Below, piece after piece: positions 17,326-25,714 of a stretch of DNA of 64,000 nt. The translations under genes were made by a program, and so were the position numbers. Each line of letters opens with the position of its first letter. Within the stretch, counting starts at the first letter, position 1. The notes under the pieces were generated by a model. The model worked only from the letters and a program-made list of their open reading frames with translations, did no database searches and was not told where the DNA came from. Origin of the DNA: Rhizobium sp. BK316 (GTDB lineage Bacteria > Pseudomonadota > Alphaproteobacteria > Rhizobiales > Rhizobiaceae); NCBI RefSeq assembly GCF_014193695.1, contig NZ_JACHZR010000008.1, forward strand, positions 62,001 to 126,000. Direction: 5' to 3'.

Positions 17326-18552
17326 ATGCGCATACGTCATTTTGCCTATGTTTCGCTCATGGCGCTGGCTCTGACCGGCTGCAATGATGCATTGGAATCG
17401 GCTCAAGGCATCGACCTTTCAACCGTCAAGAACAAGGTGGAGCAGCCGCTTCCCGCCCGTATTCTTGCCGACATGTCGGCCAAGGGCATGGACCGCAACT
17501 CGCCGATCATGATCCGCATCTTCAAGGAAGAAGGTGCGCTGGAAGTCTGGAAGGCAAAGAGGGACAATCGGTTTGAGAAGATCGCCGGCTACAAGATCTG
17601 CGCCTGGTCCGGCAAGCTCGGCCCGAAGGTCAAGACCGGCGACCGGCAGGCGCCGGAAGGCTTCTACAACCTCAGCCGCGCCAACCTGAATCCCAATTCC
17701 AAATATTACCTGGCGATCAATACCGGTTTTCCGAACCGCTATGATGCCGTCAACGGTCGCACCGGCAGCGACCTGATGATCCACGGCGCCTGCTCGTCGT
17801 CGGGCTGCTATTCGATGACCGACCAGCAGGTTCTGGAAATCTACGCCTTTGCCCGTGACGCCTTCAAGGGCGGCCAGGAAAGCGTGCAGCTTCAGGCCTT
17901 TCCCTTCCGCATGACCGCCGAGAACATGGTCAAGCACCGTCTCGATACGAACTATGATTTCTGGAAGATGCTGAAGGTCGGCTACGACAATTTCGAAGTC
18001 ACCAAGCGCCCGCCGGAAGTGAATGTCTGCGAGAAGAAATACGTCTTCAACCAGCAGGCCACCGATGGCGGCAGCTTCAATCCGGCCGGCGCGTGCCCGG
18101 CCATGTCGACGCCGCCGGCGCTGACGGCCGCTCTCGCTTCCTACGGTAAGACCTATGATGCCGAATACCAGACGGCCCTGAAAAAATATGACGGCCTTGC
18201 CTGGTACGACCCAACCGAAGCCGAGCGTAAGGCTGTCGTCGCCAAGCTGCGCAAGGGCCGTGAACTCGCCTATGCTCCAACCGGCACGTCGCTGGAAGCC
18301 GGCCGCATGGTCAAGGTTGCCGAACTCGAAGACATGATGGCCAATCAGGCCGCGAAGAGCGTTGCTGCCAAGACCGCAGCGACTGCGACACCGACGACGC
18401 AGGCTCAAGCCACGACCGTCGCTGCAGCGCTGCCGGCCAATATTCCGGTGCCGATGCAGAACCCGCTGGCCTATGCCGCGCCCGAGCCCGCGCCGCAGGA
18501 AACCGCCGACGCCACCAAGAAGCCGTTCTGGAAGTTCTGGGCCAGGAACTGA
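17326..18552 (+). CDS. L,D-transpeptidase (YkuD domain) lipoprotein
   Basis: A 408-residue protein. A lipoprotein signal with lipobox LTGC at residues 17-20 is followed by a YkuD-type catalytic domain whose site reads MIHGACSSSGCYSMT; the last Cys is the nucleophile and the His is conserved. The C-terminal third is Ala/Pro/Thr-rich and ends with KKPFWKFWARN, consistent with a flexible wall-spanning tail. It should form 3-3 peptidoglycan crosslinks or attach proteins, which are abundant in Rhizobiales. Five bases separate it from tusA. Confidence 0.9.
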   Translation: MRIRHFAYVSLMALALTGCNDALESAQGIDLSTVKNKVEQPLPARILADMSAKGMDRNSPIMIRIFKEEGALEVWKAKRDNRFEKIAGYKICAWSGKLGPKVKTGDRQAPEGFYNLSRANLNPNSKYYLAINTGFPNRYDAVNGRTGSDLMIHGACSSSGCYSMTDQQVLEIYAFARDAFKGGQESVQLQAFPFRMTAENMVKHRLDTNYDFWKMLKVGYDNFEVTKRPPEVNVCEKKYVFNQQATDGGSFNPAGACPAMSTPPALTAALASYGKTYDAEYQTALKKYDGLAWYDPTEAERKAVVAKLRKGRELAYAPTGTSLEAGRMVKVAELEDMMANQAAKSVAAKTAATATPTTQAQATTVAAALPANIPVPMQNPLAYAAPEPAPQETADATKKPFWKFWARN

Positions 18553-18557
18553 TCGGC

Positions 18558-18782
18558 TTGGACGCCATTCTCTACGATCTGCGCGGGCTGAAATGCCCGC
18601 TCCCCGTCATCAAGACGCGCAAGAAGCTGACGGCCATGCCGAGCGGTGCAATGATCCTCGTCGACACCAGCGATCCGCTTGCCGCCATCGACATCCCGCA
18701 TTTCTGCAATGAAGATGGCCACGAGCTTGTCAGCACGGAAAAGACCGAGCGCGGCCACCGTTTCCTGATCCGCAAGCGTTGA
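18558..18782 (+). CDS. sulfurtransferase TusA family protein
   Basis: A 74-residue protein with the TusA signature DLRGLKCPLPVIKTRKKL at residues 7-24, in which Cys13 is the persulfide carrier, followed by GAMILVDTSDPLAAIDIPHFC. TusA-like proteins pass sulfur to thiolation or cofactor pathways. The start codon is TTG, five bases after the L,D-transpeptidase stop, because no ATG lies upstream of the conserved strand. It converges with the COG0523 gene, with only three bases between the stop codons. Confidence 0.9.
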   Translation: MDAILYDLRGLKCPLPVIKTRKKLTAMPSGAMILVDTSDPLAAIDIPHFCNEDGHELVSTEKTERGHRFLIRKR

Positions 18783-18785
18783 TCG

Positions 18786-19931
18786 TTAGATCCGCATTCC
18801 AGGAATGGCGAGCGGGTTATCACTGAGCGCAGCCCGATCGGGCGTATCGATCCGCGGCTTGCCGAGGAAGGCATCGAAGAGATCTTTCACGAAAGCCTCC
18901 GGCAGATCCTTGGTGATCAGCACCATGCGCGTGCGCCGGTCCTCAGGATCCGGCCAGGCGGCAAGCCGCACCGGCGGGTGGAAGATGCTCTGAACGCCAT
19001 GCAGCACCAGCGGGCGCTCCGGCCGGTCTGAGGTGGCAATGATCGCCTTCATGCGCAGAAGCTTTTCCCCATGCGCTGAACGCAGGAGATCGATGAACAT
19101 TTCGAGCGCCATCGGATCGATCGCCTTCTCCTCGATGATCGAGAAGGAACGGATCGACGCATCGTGACGATTGACGTCGTGCGGGTCCTGATGCTCGTGG
19201 CCATGATGGTGGTGGTGATGACCGTGATCATGGTCATGGGGATGATGATGCCCCTCATGCTCATCCTCATCATGCAGCCAGCGGCGGACGTCGGCGATCT
19301 TCGTCGCGGGGTCGTAAAGCCCGTTGATGAGCACATGTGCCGTGCCAGCTTCCTCGCTGTCAGCATCCATGAGGGATGCACGCGGATTGAGGCCCCGCAA
19401 ACGCGCCATCAGCGCATCCGTATCGCCTGCTATGCTCTTCTTTGAGACAATCAACCGGTCGGCGACAGCCGCCTGCTTGCGCGCCTCCTCGTAATTGTCG
19501 AGCGTCTGTAGACCGTTCACGGCATCGATGACGGTCACGACGCCGTCGAGCTCGAAATTCTGCGCAATGATTGGATTACCCATGATCGCCAGCATGACGG
19601 GAGCCGGATCGGCAAGGCCGGTCGTTTCGATGACCACGCGCCTGACAGGCTTCACACGGCCCGTCTGCACAGCATCCATGAGGTTCGCCAGCGTATCGAC
19701 CAGTTCGCCGCGCACAGTGCAGCAGAGGCAGCCATCGGAGAGCTCGATGATGGAATCACCGGAGCTTTCGACCAGCAGATGGTCGATGCCGACATCGCCG
19801 AATTCATTGATGATGACGGCCGCATCCTTCATGGCAGGATCTTTGAGGATGCGGTTCAGGAGCGTCGATTTACCGGCACCGAGGAAGCCGGTCAGGATGG
19901 TGACCGGGATCTTGTCGCTGAACGTGCTCAT
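18786..19931 (-). CDS. COG0523 (CobW/YjiA/Zng1-like) GTPase, metal chaperone
   Basis: A 381-residue G3E GTPase. It has P-loop GFLGAGKSTLLNRI at residues 15-28, the metal-binding GCLCCTVRGEL near residue 67, an ETTGLADPAPV switch, and a strongly His-rich loop around residues 215-250 (His-Asp/His-Glu clusters on both sides of a central HHHHHH-like run). CobW_C follows. Proteins of this type deliver zinc or cobalt to metalloenzymes. It begins 9 bp after the D,D-carboxypeptidase stop on the same strand; pairing with a cell-wall peptidase suggests zinc supply rather than a direct cobalamin role, but this is inference. Confidence 0.9.
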   Translation of the reverse strand: MSTFSDKIPVTILTGFLGAGKSTLLNRILKDPAMKDAAVIINEFGDVGIDHLLVESSGDSIIELSDGCLCCTVRGELVDTLANLMDAVQTGRVKPVRRVVIETTGLADPAPVMLAIMGNPIIAQNFELDGVVTVIDAVNGLQTLDNYEEARKQAAVADRLIVSKKSIAGDTDALMARLRGLNPRASLMDADSEEAGTAHVLINGLYDPATKIADVRRWLHDEDEHEGHHHPHDHDHGHHHHHHGHEHQDPHDVNRHDASIRSFSIIEEKAIDPMALEMFIDLLRSAHGEKLLRMKAIIATSDRPERPLVLHGVQSIFHPPVRLAAWPDPEDRRTRMVLITKDLPEAFVKDLFDAFLGKPRIDTPDRAALSDNPLAIPGMRI

Positions 19932-19940
19932 GATGTTTCC

Positions 19941-21074
19941 TCAGAAGGATTTCGGCCGCGGGAGCGGAACCGGTACATTGGCGAGCACTTCGACCGCATC
20001 GCCCTTGGCAGACTTGTCGTTCTGGGCGACCGGCTGCGGATCCTGGCCCGGAATGAGGCCGGCAAACACGAATTGCGGCTCGTGATCCATCTCGTGGATA
20101 TAGGGCGACTGCACCTTCATGCGGCCAACTTCGTCGCGCGTCTCGCTGCGTATCTTGGCGCCCTTGGCGCTGCAGATATCGGCCGTGATGTCGTTCACCT
20201 GGTCCTGTCCGGGACCGTAAGGCTTCAGCGAGCCCAGCGTATCATTTGCTGCAAACTGCGCGGTGAAGCCCTTCTGCAGCAGGTTGGCGGTAGCATCGGC
20301 GCGGGCCGCCAGGCTGTCGGTGCCGAGAACGACGGAAACCAGCGTCCGGCCGTTGCGCGTCGCAGAACCGATCTGATTGAAGCCTGACGCGCAGATGAAG
20401 CCGGTCTTCATGCCGTCAGCACCGGCAAAGCGGCCGATGAGCATGTTGATATTCGGGACGTTCTGCTTGCCGTTCGTAAAGCCTTCCAGCGAGAAATAGC
20501 CGGCATATTGCGGGAAGTCGCGGCGCAGCGCCACCGTCAGGATCGCAAGGTCGCGGGCCGTCGTATACTGGCCGTTGCCCGGCAGGCCGTTCGGATTGAC
20601 GAAATGCGAATCCGACATGCCAAGCTTCGCCGCCTCGGAATTCATGCGCACGACAAAAGCTTCCTGAGTGCCGCCGACCGCTTCCGCAACGGCAACGGCG
20701 ATGTCATTGGCCGACTTCACCATCAGGATCTTCAACGCGCTGTCGAGCGTGAATTTCTGACCCGCCTTGAAGCCCATCTTGGCCGGCGGCGCGGACGCGG
20801 CCCGCTTGCTCATGACGACGGGTGTGTCGAGATTGATCTGGCCGGAGCGGATCGCATCGAACACCGTATACACGGTCATCAGCTTGGTCAGCGAAGCCGG
20901 ATACCACTTGCGGAAAGCTTCCTCATGCTCCAGCACGCGGCCGGTCTGCACGTCGACGAGAATATGCGGGTTGGCCTCGGCAAGTGTAGCGGACGAGACA
21001 AGAACCGCTGTTGCTGTCGCTATAAAAGAAAAGGGCCGCAAAGCGGCGAACAAACGATCGTGGCGCGTCGACAA
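19941..21074 (-). CDS. D-alanyl-D-alanine carboxypeptidase (S11 family)
   Basis: A 377-residue exported penicillin-binding protein. A signal segment (PFSFIATATAVLVSSATLAEA) is followed by an S11 domain with SLTK at 61-64, SAN at 121-123 and KTG near 223, so all three catalytic motifs are intact. It trims the terminal D-Ala of muropeptides in the periplasm. The start is TTG, preceded by AAGGA at 7 bp spacing. It is followed by the COG0523 GTPase gene. Confidence 0.93.
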   Translation of the reverse strand: MSTRHDRLFAALRPFSFIATATAVLVSSATLAEANPHILVDVQTGRVLEHEEAFRKWYPASLTKLMTVYTVFDAIRSGQINLDTPVVMSKRAASAPPAKMGFKAGQKFTLDSALKILMVKSANDIAVAVAEAVGGTQEAFVVRMNSEAAKLGMSDSHFVNPNGLPGNGQYTTARDLAILTVALRRDFPQYAGYFSLEGFTNGKQNVPNINMLIGRFAGADGMKTGFICASGFNQIGSATRNGRTLVSVVLGTDSLAARADATANLLQKGFTAQFAANDTLGSLKPYGPGQDQVNDITADICSAKGAKIRSETRDEVGRMKVQSPYIHEMDHEPQFVFAGLIPGQDPQPVAQNDKSAKGDAVEVLANVPVPLPRPKSF

Positions 21075-21229
21075 GTGCTCGTCCTTCAGGGAATTATCTC
21101 GAAACCTTCCCCTATTTACCCTATATGGCTATGACATGGCAAAGGTCATTGACTAAGTTATTTCCAAGGCATCACGCCCTTGTGATGCTTCAGACAGGCC
21201 CCACGCATTTCATTCACAGGAAGCCAAGA

Positions 21230-22393
21230 ATGCCGATTCTGAATAGAGCCGCCGAACTTCAGGACGAAGTCGCAGAGTGGCGCCGCCACATCCATGCGCG
21301 GCCGGAACTTCTCTTCGCAGTCGAAAATACGGCCGCCTTCGTTGCTGAAAAGCTTAAGGAATTCGGCGTCGACGAAATCGTCACCGGCATCGGCCGCACC
21401 GGCGTCGTCGGCCTCATTAAGGGCAAGGGTGAAGGCAGCCGCACGGTTGGCCTGCGCGCCGATATGGACGCTCTGCCGCTTACCGAAATCACCGGCAAGC
21501 CCTGGGCCTCGAAAACACCTGGCAAAATGCATGCCTGCGGCCATGATGGCCACACCGCCATGCTGCTCGGCGCAGCAAAATATCTTGCGGAAACCCGCAA
21601 CTTCAACGGCAATGTCGCTGTCATCTTCCAGCCGGCCGAAGAAGGCGGCGGTGGCGGCAATCTGATGGTCAAGGACGGCATGATGGAGCGCTTCGGCATC
21701 GAAGAGGTCTACGGCATGCACAATCTGCCGGGCCTGCCTGTCGGCCAGTTCGCCACCCGCAAAGGCCCCATCATGGCGGCGACCGACGAGTTCACCGTCA
21801 CCATTAAAGGCCGCGGCGGCCATGCCGCGCAGCCGCACCGCACGATCGACCCGATCGCGACAGGCGCCCAGATCGTCACGAACCTGCAGATGATCGCCTC
21901 ACGCAGCGTCGATCCGCTTCGCTCGGTCGTGGTCTCCGTCACCAAGTTCAACGCCGGTTTCGCCCATAACGTCATCCCCAATGACGCAACCATCGCCGGC
22001 ACGATCCGCACGCTGGACGAAGACGTGCGCGCCCAGGCCGAAGCACGCCTGCGCCAGGTCGTCGAAGGCATCTGCGCTGCCCATGGTGCCGAAGCCGACA
22101 TCAATTTCCATCGCAACTATCCCGTCACCTTCAACCATGCCGACGAGACGGAACATGCCGTTGCTGTCGCCAGCGACATTGCCGGCGAAGCCAACGTCAA
22201 TTCCGAAGTCGACCCGATGATGGGCGGCGAAGATTTCTCCTACATGCTGAACGCCCGCCCCGGTGCCTTCATCTTCATCGGCAACGGCGATACCGCCGGT
22301 CTGCATAACCCCGCCTACGACTTCAACGATGAGGCAATCGCCCACGGCATTTCCTATTGGGTCCGCCTTGCCGAACAACGTCTCGGCGCCTGA
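21230..22393 (+). CDS. M20 family amidohydrolase (hippurate hydrolase/aminoacylase type)
   Basis: A 387-residue metal-dependent amidohydrolase: RRHIHARPELLFAVENTAAFV, GLRADMDALPLTE, MHACGHDGHTAMLLGAA (metal ligands Cys/His), FQPAEEGGGGGNLMV, GMHNLPGLPVGQFA, and the C-terminal MMGGEDFSYML. The dimerisation domain lies in the middle. It removes N-acyl groups from amino acids; the natural substrate is not evident. The ATG at 21230 follows AGGAAG and gives the normal length. A strong terminator follows, then the truncated tRNA. Confidence 0.93.
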   Translation: MPILNRAAELQDEVAEWRRHIHARPELLFAVENTAAFVAEKLKEFGVDEIVTGIGRTGVVGLIKGKGEGSRTVGLRADMDALPLTEITGKPWASKTPGKMHACGHDGHTAMLLGAAKYLAETRNFNGNVAVIFQPAEEGGGGGNLMVKDGMMERFGIEEVYGMHNLPGLPVGQFATRKGPIMAATDEFTVTIKGRGGHAAQPHRTIDPIATGAQIVTNLQMIASRSVDPLRSVVVSVTKFNAGFAHNVIPNDATIAGTIRTLDEDVRAQAEARLRQVVEGICAAHGAEADINFHRNYPVTFNHADETEHAVAVASDIAGEANVNSEVDPMMGGEDFSYMLNARPGAFIFIGNGDTAGLHNPAYDFNDEAIAHGISYWVRLAEQRLGA

Positions 22394-22417
22394 AACGAAA
22401 CGACATTGGATATACCG

Positions 22418-22446
22418 AAAAGGCTTGGCTTCGCGCCAAGCCTTTT
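22418..22446 (+). terminator. rho-independent terminator after the M20 amidohydrolase
   Basis: AAAAGGCTTGGC at 22418-22429 pairs perfectly with GCCAAGCCTTTT at 22435-22446 around a TTCGC loop. It is the last clear core-chromosome element before the accessory region. Confidence 0.92.
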
Positions 22447-22465
22447 GTATGCATGGCATCCGAGT

Positions 22466-22491
22466 GGTCCCGTAGCTCAGCAGGATAGAGC
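22466..22491 (+). pseudogene. 5' fragment of a tRNA gene (Arg-like), island boundary
   Basis: The 26 nt contain an acceptor 5' strand GGTCCCG, TA, and a complete D-arm (GCTC, loop AGCAGGATA, GAGC), the usual layout of rhizobial tRNA-Arg-type genes. The next bases do not fold into a 5-bp anticodon stem with 7-nt loop, and no T-arm or CGGGACC acceptor 3' strand follows within the next few hundred bases. Either an element inserted here and carried away the 3' half, or this is a duplicated att fragment. The assignment to Arg is from the 5' half only and is tentative. Confidence 0.6.
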
Positions 22492-22547
22492 GCTTTTATA
22501 AGCATACCGATCGTACCGGATGGCATTCTTATAGCAAAAACAAAAGC

Positions 22548-22573
22548 TTGACAGTCGGTACGCGTACCGTCAA
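22548..22573. promoter_or_regulatory. inverted repeat around GGTACGCGTACC
   Basis: A perfect 12-bp palindrome GGTACGCGTACC (22557-22568) is flanked by TTGAC (22548-22552) and GTCAA (22569-22573). A related sequence CCGATCGTACCGG lies 50 bp upstream next to the tRNA fragment. It sits downstream of the XRE-type gene and close to the broken tRNA, so an integrase arm/core site or a regulator site are both possible. Confidence 0.4.
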
Positions 22574-22622
22574 CCAAAAGTGTGGCGAGGCGGGGCTTCT
22601 ATCGCTATTCGCCCGAGCGAAG

Positions 22623-23117
22623 CTAAGAATCATCGATGGTTCTTATCCAGCGCACGCCCGCGCCGCTCGTCGATGTCTCTGATACGAACTCAACGTTTTG
22701 GACCCTGAGCGCCTCTTCCAGTCGCGCTAGTTTCTTCATGTCGACTGAATCGAAATCGTCCTGCTCAAGCCGGGCGATAAAGTTGCGATCTATGTCGGCA
22801 ATTTTGGCCAGTTGTGCTTGCGAAAGATTGGCTAATCCCCTTGCTGCCGGTAGCAAGACTCGTTTGAACGGGTCCTTTTTGCCAGGATTTCGCCAGCGGA
22901 TTCCCGGTCCAAAGCTGCCGCCCGCGTCGGTGAATTCAACGCCCGCCTCTTCGTATTTGTCTTTCAAGAGGAAGGCGAAGCGCGGTGTAAGCTTATAGCG
23001 TCGTGCTTCAAGCGTGTAGACCGACCGCTTCTTCAGTTCGAGCACCTCTTCGATGCCGGTCTGGGTATATCCCAACAGGCATCGCGCAGCTCTAAGAAGG
23101 TCCGGAAGGCTGTCCAT
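22623..23117 (-). CDS. XRE-type DNA-binding protein made of two tandem repeats
   Basis: A 164-residue regulator. Residues about 7-73 and 88-158 are two copies of one unit: a helix-turn-helix (first LRAARCLLGYTQTGIEEVL, second LPAARGLANLSQAQLAKIAD) ending in a GVEF/NVEF strand and a terminal GPGIRW/GAGVRW motif. The second copy looks like a classical XRE helix-turn-helix; the first is more diverged. Single units of this kind are common in rhizobial XRE regulators. It is divergent from the AAA/M41 operon, and the 180 bp between them hold a phased repeat array, so autoregulation and control of the operon are likely. Confidence 0.75.
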   Translation of the reverse strand: MDSLPDLLRAARCLLGYTQTGIEEVLELKKRSVYTLEARRYKLTPRFAFLLKDKYEEAGVEFTDAGGSFGPGIRWRNPGKKDPFKRVLLPAARGLANLSQAQLAKIADIDRNFIARLEQDDFDSVDMKKLARLEEALRVQNVEFVSETSTSGAGVRWIRTIDDS

Positions 23118-23188
23118 TTACTTGGATGAGCAGCCCTTCCAAGGAAATGTCAATTAAATTGACCGCGCCTCTAAAACGCAATCACAAC

Positions 23189-23248
23189 GGATCGCAATAT
23201 TTGCAAACAGATCATTTCCTTTGCAAATGGATCGCGAATCAGTTTTGG
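23189..23248. promoter_or_regulatory. operator-like array with 20-bp phasing
   Basis: Three consecutive 20-bp units occupy 23189-23248 between the divergent XRE gene and the AAA/M41 operon. Palindrome TTTGCAAA occurs at 23200-23207 and 23220-23227 (20 bp apart), and GGATCGCAA/GGATCGCGA at 23189 and 23229 (40 bp apart). Two-helical-turn spacing places them on one DNA face, as expected for a cooperative repressor; the two-unit XRE protein is the obvious candidate binder. Confidence 0.5.
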
Positions 23249-23296
23249 TGCCCTCCATAAACAGCGGCATAGCCGCCGAATCAGAGAGCATCAGCG

Positions 23297-23596
23297 ATGA
23301 CTGACAAATGGCTTGGAACTCCGCCCTTCGTAATCCTGCCGCGACTGAGGTTGCTTCTCGCTGACCTCGAACAAGTCGCCACGACTGGCAGCTACCCCAC
23401 CCCGTCCGACACGGTGAGCATCCGAAATTGCATGATAGTCAGTCGCCCTGTGCCTTGCTTGATGGGCGTGATGAGCGGCCATCCGTCGATCAAAGACGGT
23501 CCCGGCGTCACAAGCGAGCTATTTTTTCTCGACCGAGAGCGGAAGCTGGCAAGGACGTTGAGCCGTTGGTACCGATTCGACGACGGCCTCCACTGA
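23297..23596 (+). CDS. small conserved-type protein, first gene of the AAA/M41 operon (possibly DUF6634)
   Basis: A 99-residue protein with the patterns PRLRLLLADLEQVATTGSYP, VPCLMGVMSGHPSIKDGPGVTSELF and LARTLSRWYRF. I have a weak memory of a rhizobial family (DUF6634) with PCLxGxxxGHPxxxDGPxxTSEL; this is not verified. There is no signal peptide or membrane segment. It lies 19 bp before the AAA/M41 gene, and such small partners often sit beside FtsH-like genes in rhizobia. Confidence 0.65.
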   Translation: MTDKWLGTPPFVILPRLRLLLADLEQVATTGSYPTPSDTVSIRNCMIVSRPVPCLMGVMSGHPSIKDGPGVTSELFFLDRERKLARTLSRWYRFDDGLH

Positions 23597-23615
23597 TCGG
23601 ACGCGGAGAACATCG

Positions 23616-25607
23616 ATGGACACCGCTCTCCGAAACGATCTCGCCGAGTACATCAGCAAGCTTCAGCGGATCGCGATCCAGCTGACTGGATCGCGATCCG
23701 CTCGCCCGTTCAGTACCGGGCGTGACGGTGCCGCCGTCGCGATGAAGTCAGCCCGCCTTTTCCTGGCCTATTGTGCGATGGTGAGCCTGGTTCGGCGTAA
23801 CATAGAGCCAATCTCTAATCCATTTTGTGTTGCACTTGTCACGGCCCCACCCGGATGGCGGCTAAAGGATGTTCAGGAGGCGGCGGCAATCGCCTTCAAA
23901 TATGAGAACGTTCGCTTTTGTCAGCATCCGGAGTCCAAGACGAGGCGCGGCTGGGAGATCGACCCTACCGAGCATCTCGCATCAGGGAGCAGATTGATAA
24001 TCTTCGTTACCGAGGGATCGGCGATTCATGAGGATTTCGAACTTGCGGCAACGGTCCGTGCCCGCCTACGTCTGTGTGAGCCTCACCATCTCCGAGCGCT
24101 CGCAAGGCTCCGAGGCTGTGGCGATGTTTCCGACGAACAAGTTGCGCTGATCGCCGAACAACCTTCGGAAAGGATGGACGCCATCTTCCGAATTGGCCAA
24201 CCCGCCGCGCGGGCTGCGCAAAGACTTCTGAAGGAAAGCAGGCAAAGTCCGCGCCGCAGCGAAGCCAAACAGCTGGATATCTCGAAAGGCTTTGGTGAAG
24301 CTTCCGTATGGGCGCTGGACCTGAAGAAAGACCTCCAAGATTGGCGTGATGGAAAGCTCGACTGGTCCGATGTCGATAAAGGATGCTTGTTATATGGCCC
24401 GCCAGGCACCGGCAAAACCAGGTTTGCAGCAGCTCTCGCCGCCGAATGCGACATGCATCTGGAAGCCACATCCATTTCGAAGTGGCAGAGCAGCAAGGAT
24501 GGTCACCTCGGCGACATGTTGCGAGCAATGTACCGATCCTTCGCGACCGCCAAGGAAAATGCGCCTTGCCTACTATTTTTGGACGAATTTGACTCCATTG
24601 GGGACCGCAGCAAGTTCGATTCAAGGCACGCGGATTACAGCACCCAGGTCGTCAATGCGTTGCTCGAATGCATCGATGGGATTGGCGGACGTGAGGGCGT
24701 CGTTGTCGTTGGCGCTTGCAACCATCCTGAACGAATTGACCCCGCGCTTGTCAGGAGTGGTCGGTTAGAGAAGCACGTTCACTTCCCCATGCCGGACGCG
24801 GAAGCCCGGGCCGAAATTCTCGCTTTCCACCTGCCGTCGCTCGCGGACGACGCTTCTCTGAAGGAAATTGCCGCCAGACTGCCAGGGAAGAGTGGTGCTG
24901 ATCTCGAACGGCTGGCTAGAGAGGCGCGACGAGATGCCCGCCGCGAAAATCGAGACATCACGATTGATGACCTTCGCGGGAAAATCGAGCCGCAGCCTGT
25001 TCTGAACGACGGTTATCTGCTGCATGTCGCAATTCACGAAGCGGGTCACGCACTTATCGCCCACGCTTTGCTAGTTGGCAAAGTCGAACGTGTTGAGGTC
25101 TTCGACAATGCTCGGAATTTTGCGACCGACCTTGATGCGCATGGGATCACGGCTATCGAGCACCCTCGTCCTCCCTTCAAAACTAAGTGGGACATGATGA
25201 ACTTGATCGCTATGCACTTGGCTGGAGCTGCCGCCGAAGAAGTGTTTTACGGAGATCGCTCGACCATGGCTTCAGGTTCGAGTCAGAGCGACTTCGCAAT
25301 AGCAACAGAGCTTGCTGTGGAGATGGTGACGAAATACGGGTTCGGGACATCCCCATATTTTCTCCCGGGTTCCATCGACACGACCAGTCCATCGGAGCTG
25401 TGGCAGGACCGCCGACTAAGAGCGGAAGCCGACGAGATTCTGCAGACGGAATACGCCCGGGCGAGAGACATGCTCAGCGGCCTGCAGCACACACTCGTGA
25501 TGTTCGCCACCGAGTTGGCGAAGCACAAGCGCTTGCAAGGAGATCGACTGGAAAAGCTTTGGCCAGGAGCGATGACCTCGGATCACATCGCGGCAAGAAC
25601 ATGCTGA
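23616..25607 (+). CDS. soluble FtsH-like AAA+ zinc protease
   Basis: A 663-residue protein. Residues 1-235 are a non-FtsH N-terminal region without a transmembrane helix. The AAA+ domain has Walker A GPPGTGKT at 261-268, Walker B LLFLDEFDSIG at 319-329, and second-region-of-homology arginines in ACNHPERIDPALVRSGRLE. The M41 peptidase domain has the zinc site HEAGH at 474-478 and the third-ligand region SGSSQSDFAIATELA. All ATPase and protease residues look intact. Ordinary FtsH is membrane-anchored by two N-terminal helices; this one should be cytosolic and take substrates through its own N-terminal domain. An upstream GGAG precedes the ATG. It is the central gene of a five-gene operon and probably degrades a specific target. 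Confidence 0.88.
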   Translation: MDTALRNDLAEYISKLQRIAIQLTGSRSARPFSTGRDGAAVAMKSARLFLAYCAMVSLVRRNIEPISNPFCVALVTAPPGWRLKDVQEAAAIAFKYENVRFCQHPESKTRRGWEIDPTEHLASGSRLIIFVTEGSAIHEDFELAATVRARLRLCEPHHLRALARLRGCGDVSDEQVALIAEQPSERMDAIFRIGQPAARAAQRLLKESRQSPRRSEAKQLDISKGFGEASVWALDLKKDLQDWRDGKLDWSDVDKGCLLYGPPGTGKTRFAAALAAECDMHLEATSISKWQSSKDGHLGDMLRAMYRSFATAKENAPCLLFLDEFDSIGDRSKFDSRHADYSTQVVNALLECIDGIGGREGVVVVGACNHPERIDPALVRSGRLEKHVHFPMPDAEARAEILAFHLPSLADDASLKEIAARLPGKSGADLERLAREARRDARRENRDITIDDLRGKIEPQPVLNDGYLLHVAIHEAGHALIAHALLVGKVERVEVFDNARNFATDLDAHGITAIEHPRPPFKTKWDMMNLIAMHLAGAAAEEVFYGDRSTMASGSSQSDFAIATELAVEMVTKYGFGTSPYFLPGSIDTTSPSELWQDRRLRAEADEILQTEYARARDMLSGLQHTLVMFATELAKHKRLQGDRLEKLWPGAMTSDHIAARTC

Positions 25608-25714
25608 GCGGCCTTTCCCCTTCATTTCCTTGGGATCGCTGAAGATGATCAATGGGATTACCGATCTGGATGCGCTGGCTGAGGTCAGTCGGGACAATCA
25701 GCAAGGCGGCAACG

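Noticed and set aside
22492..22620. Group I intron in the tRNA (as in the A. tumefaciens tRNA-Arg intron)
   Set aside because: The P/Q/R/S-type conserved core was not seen, and the 3' exon is missing downstream.
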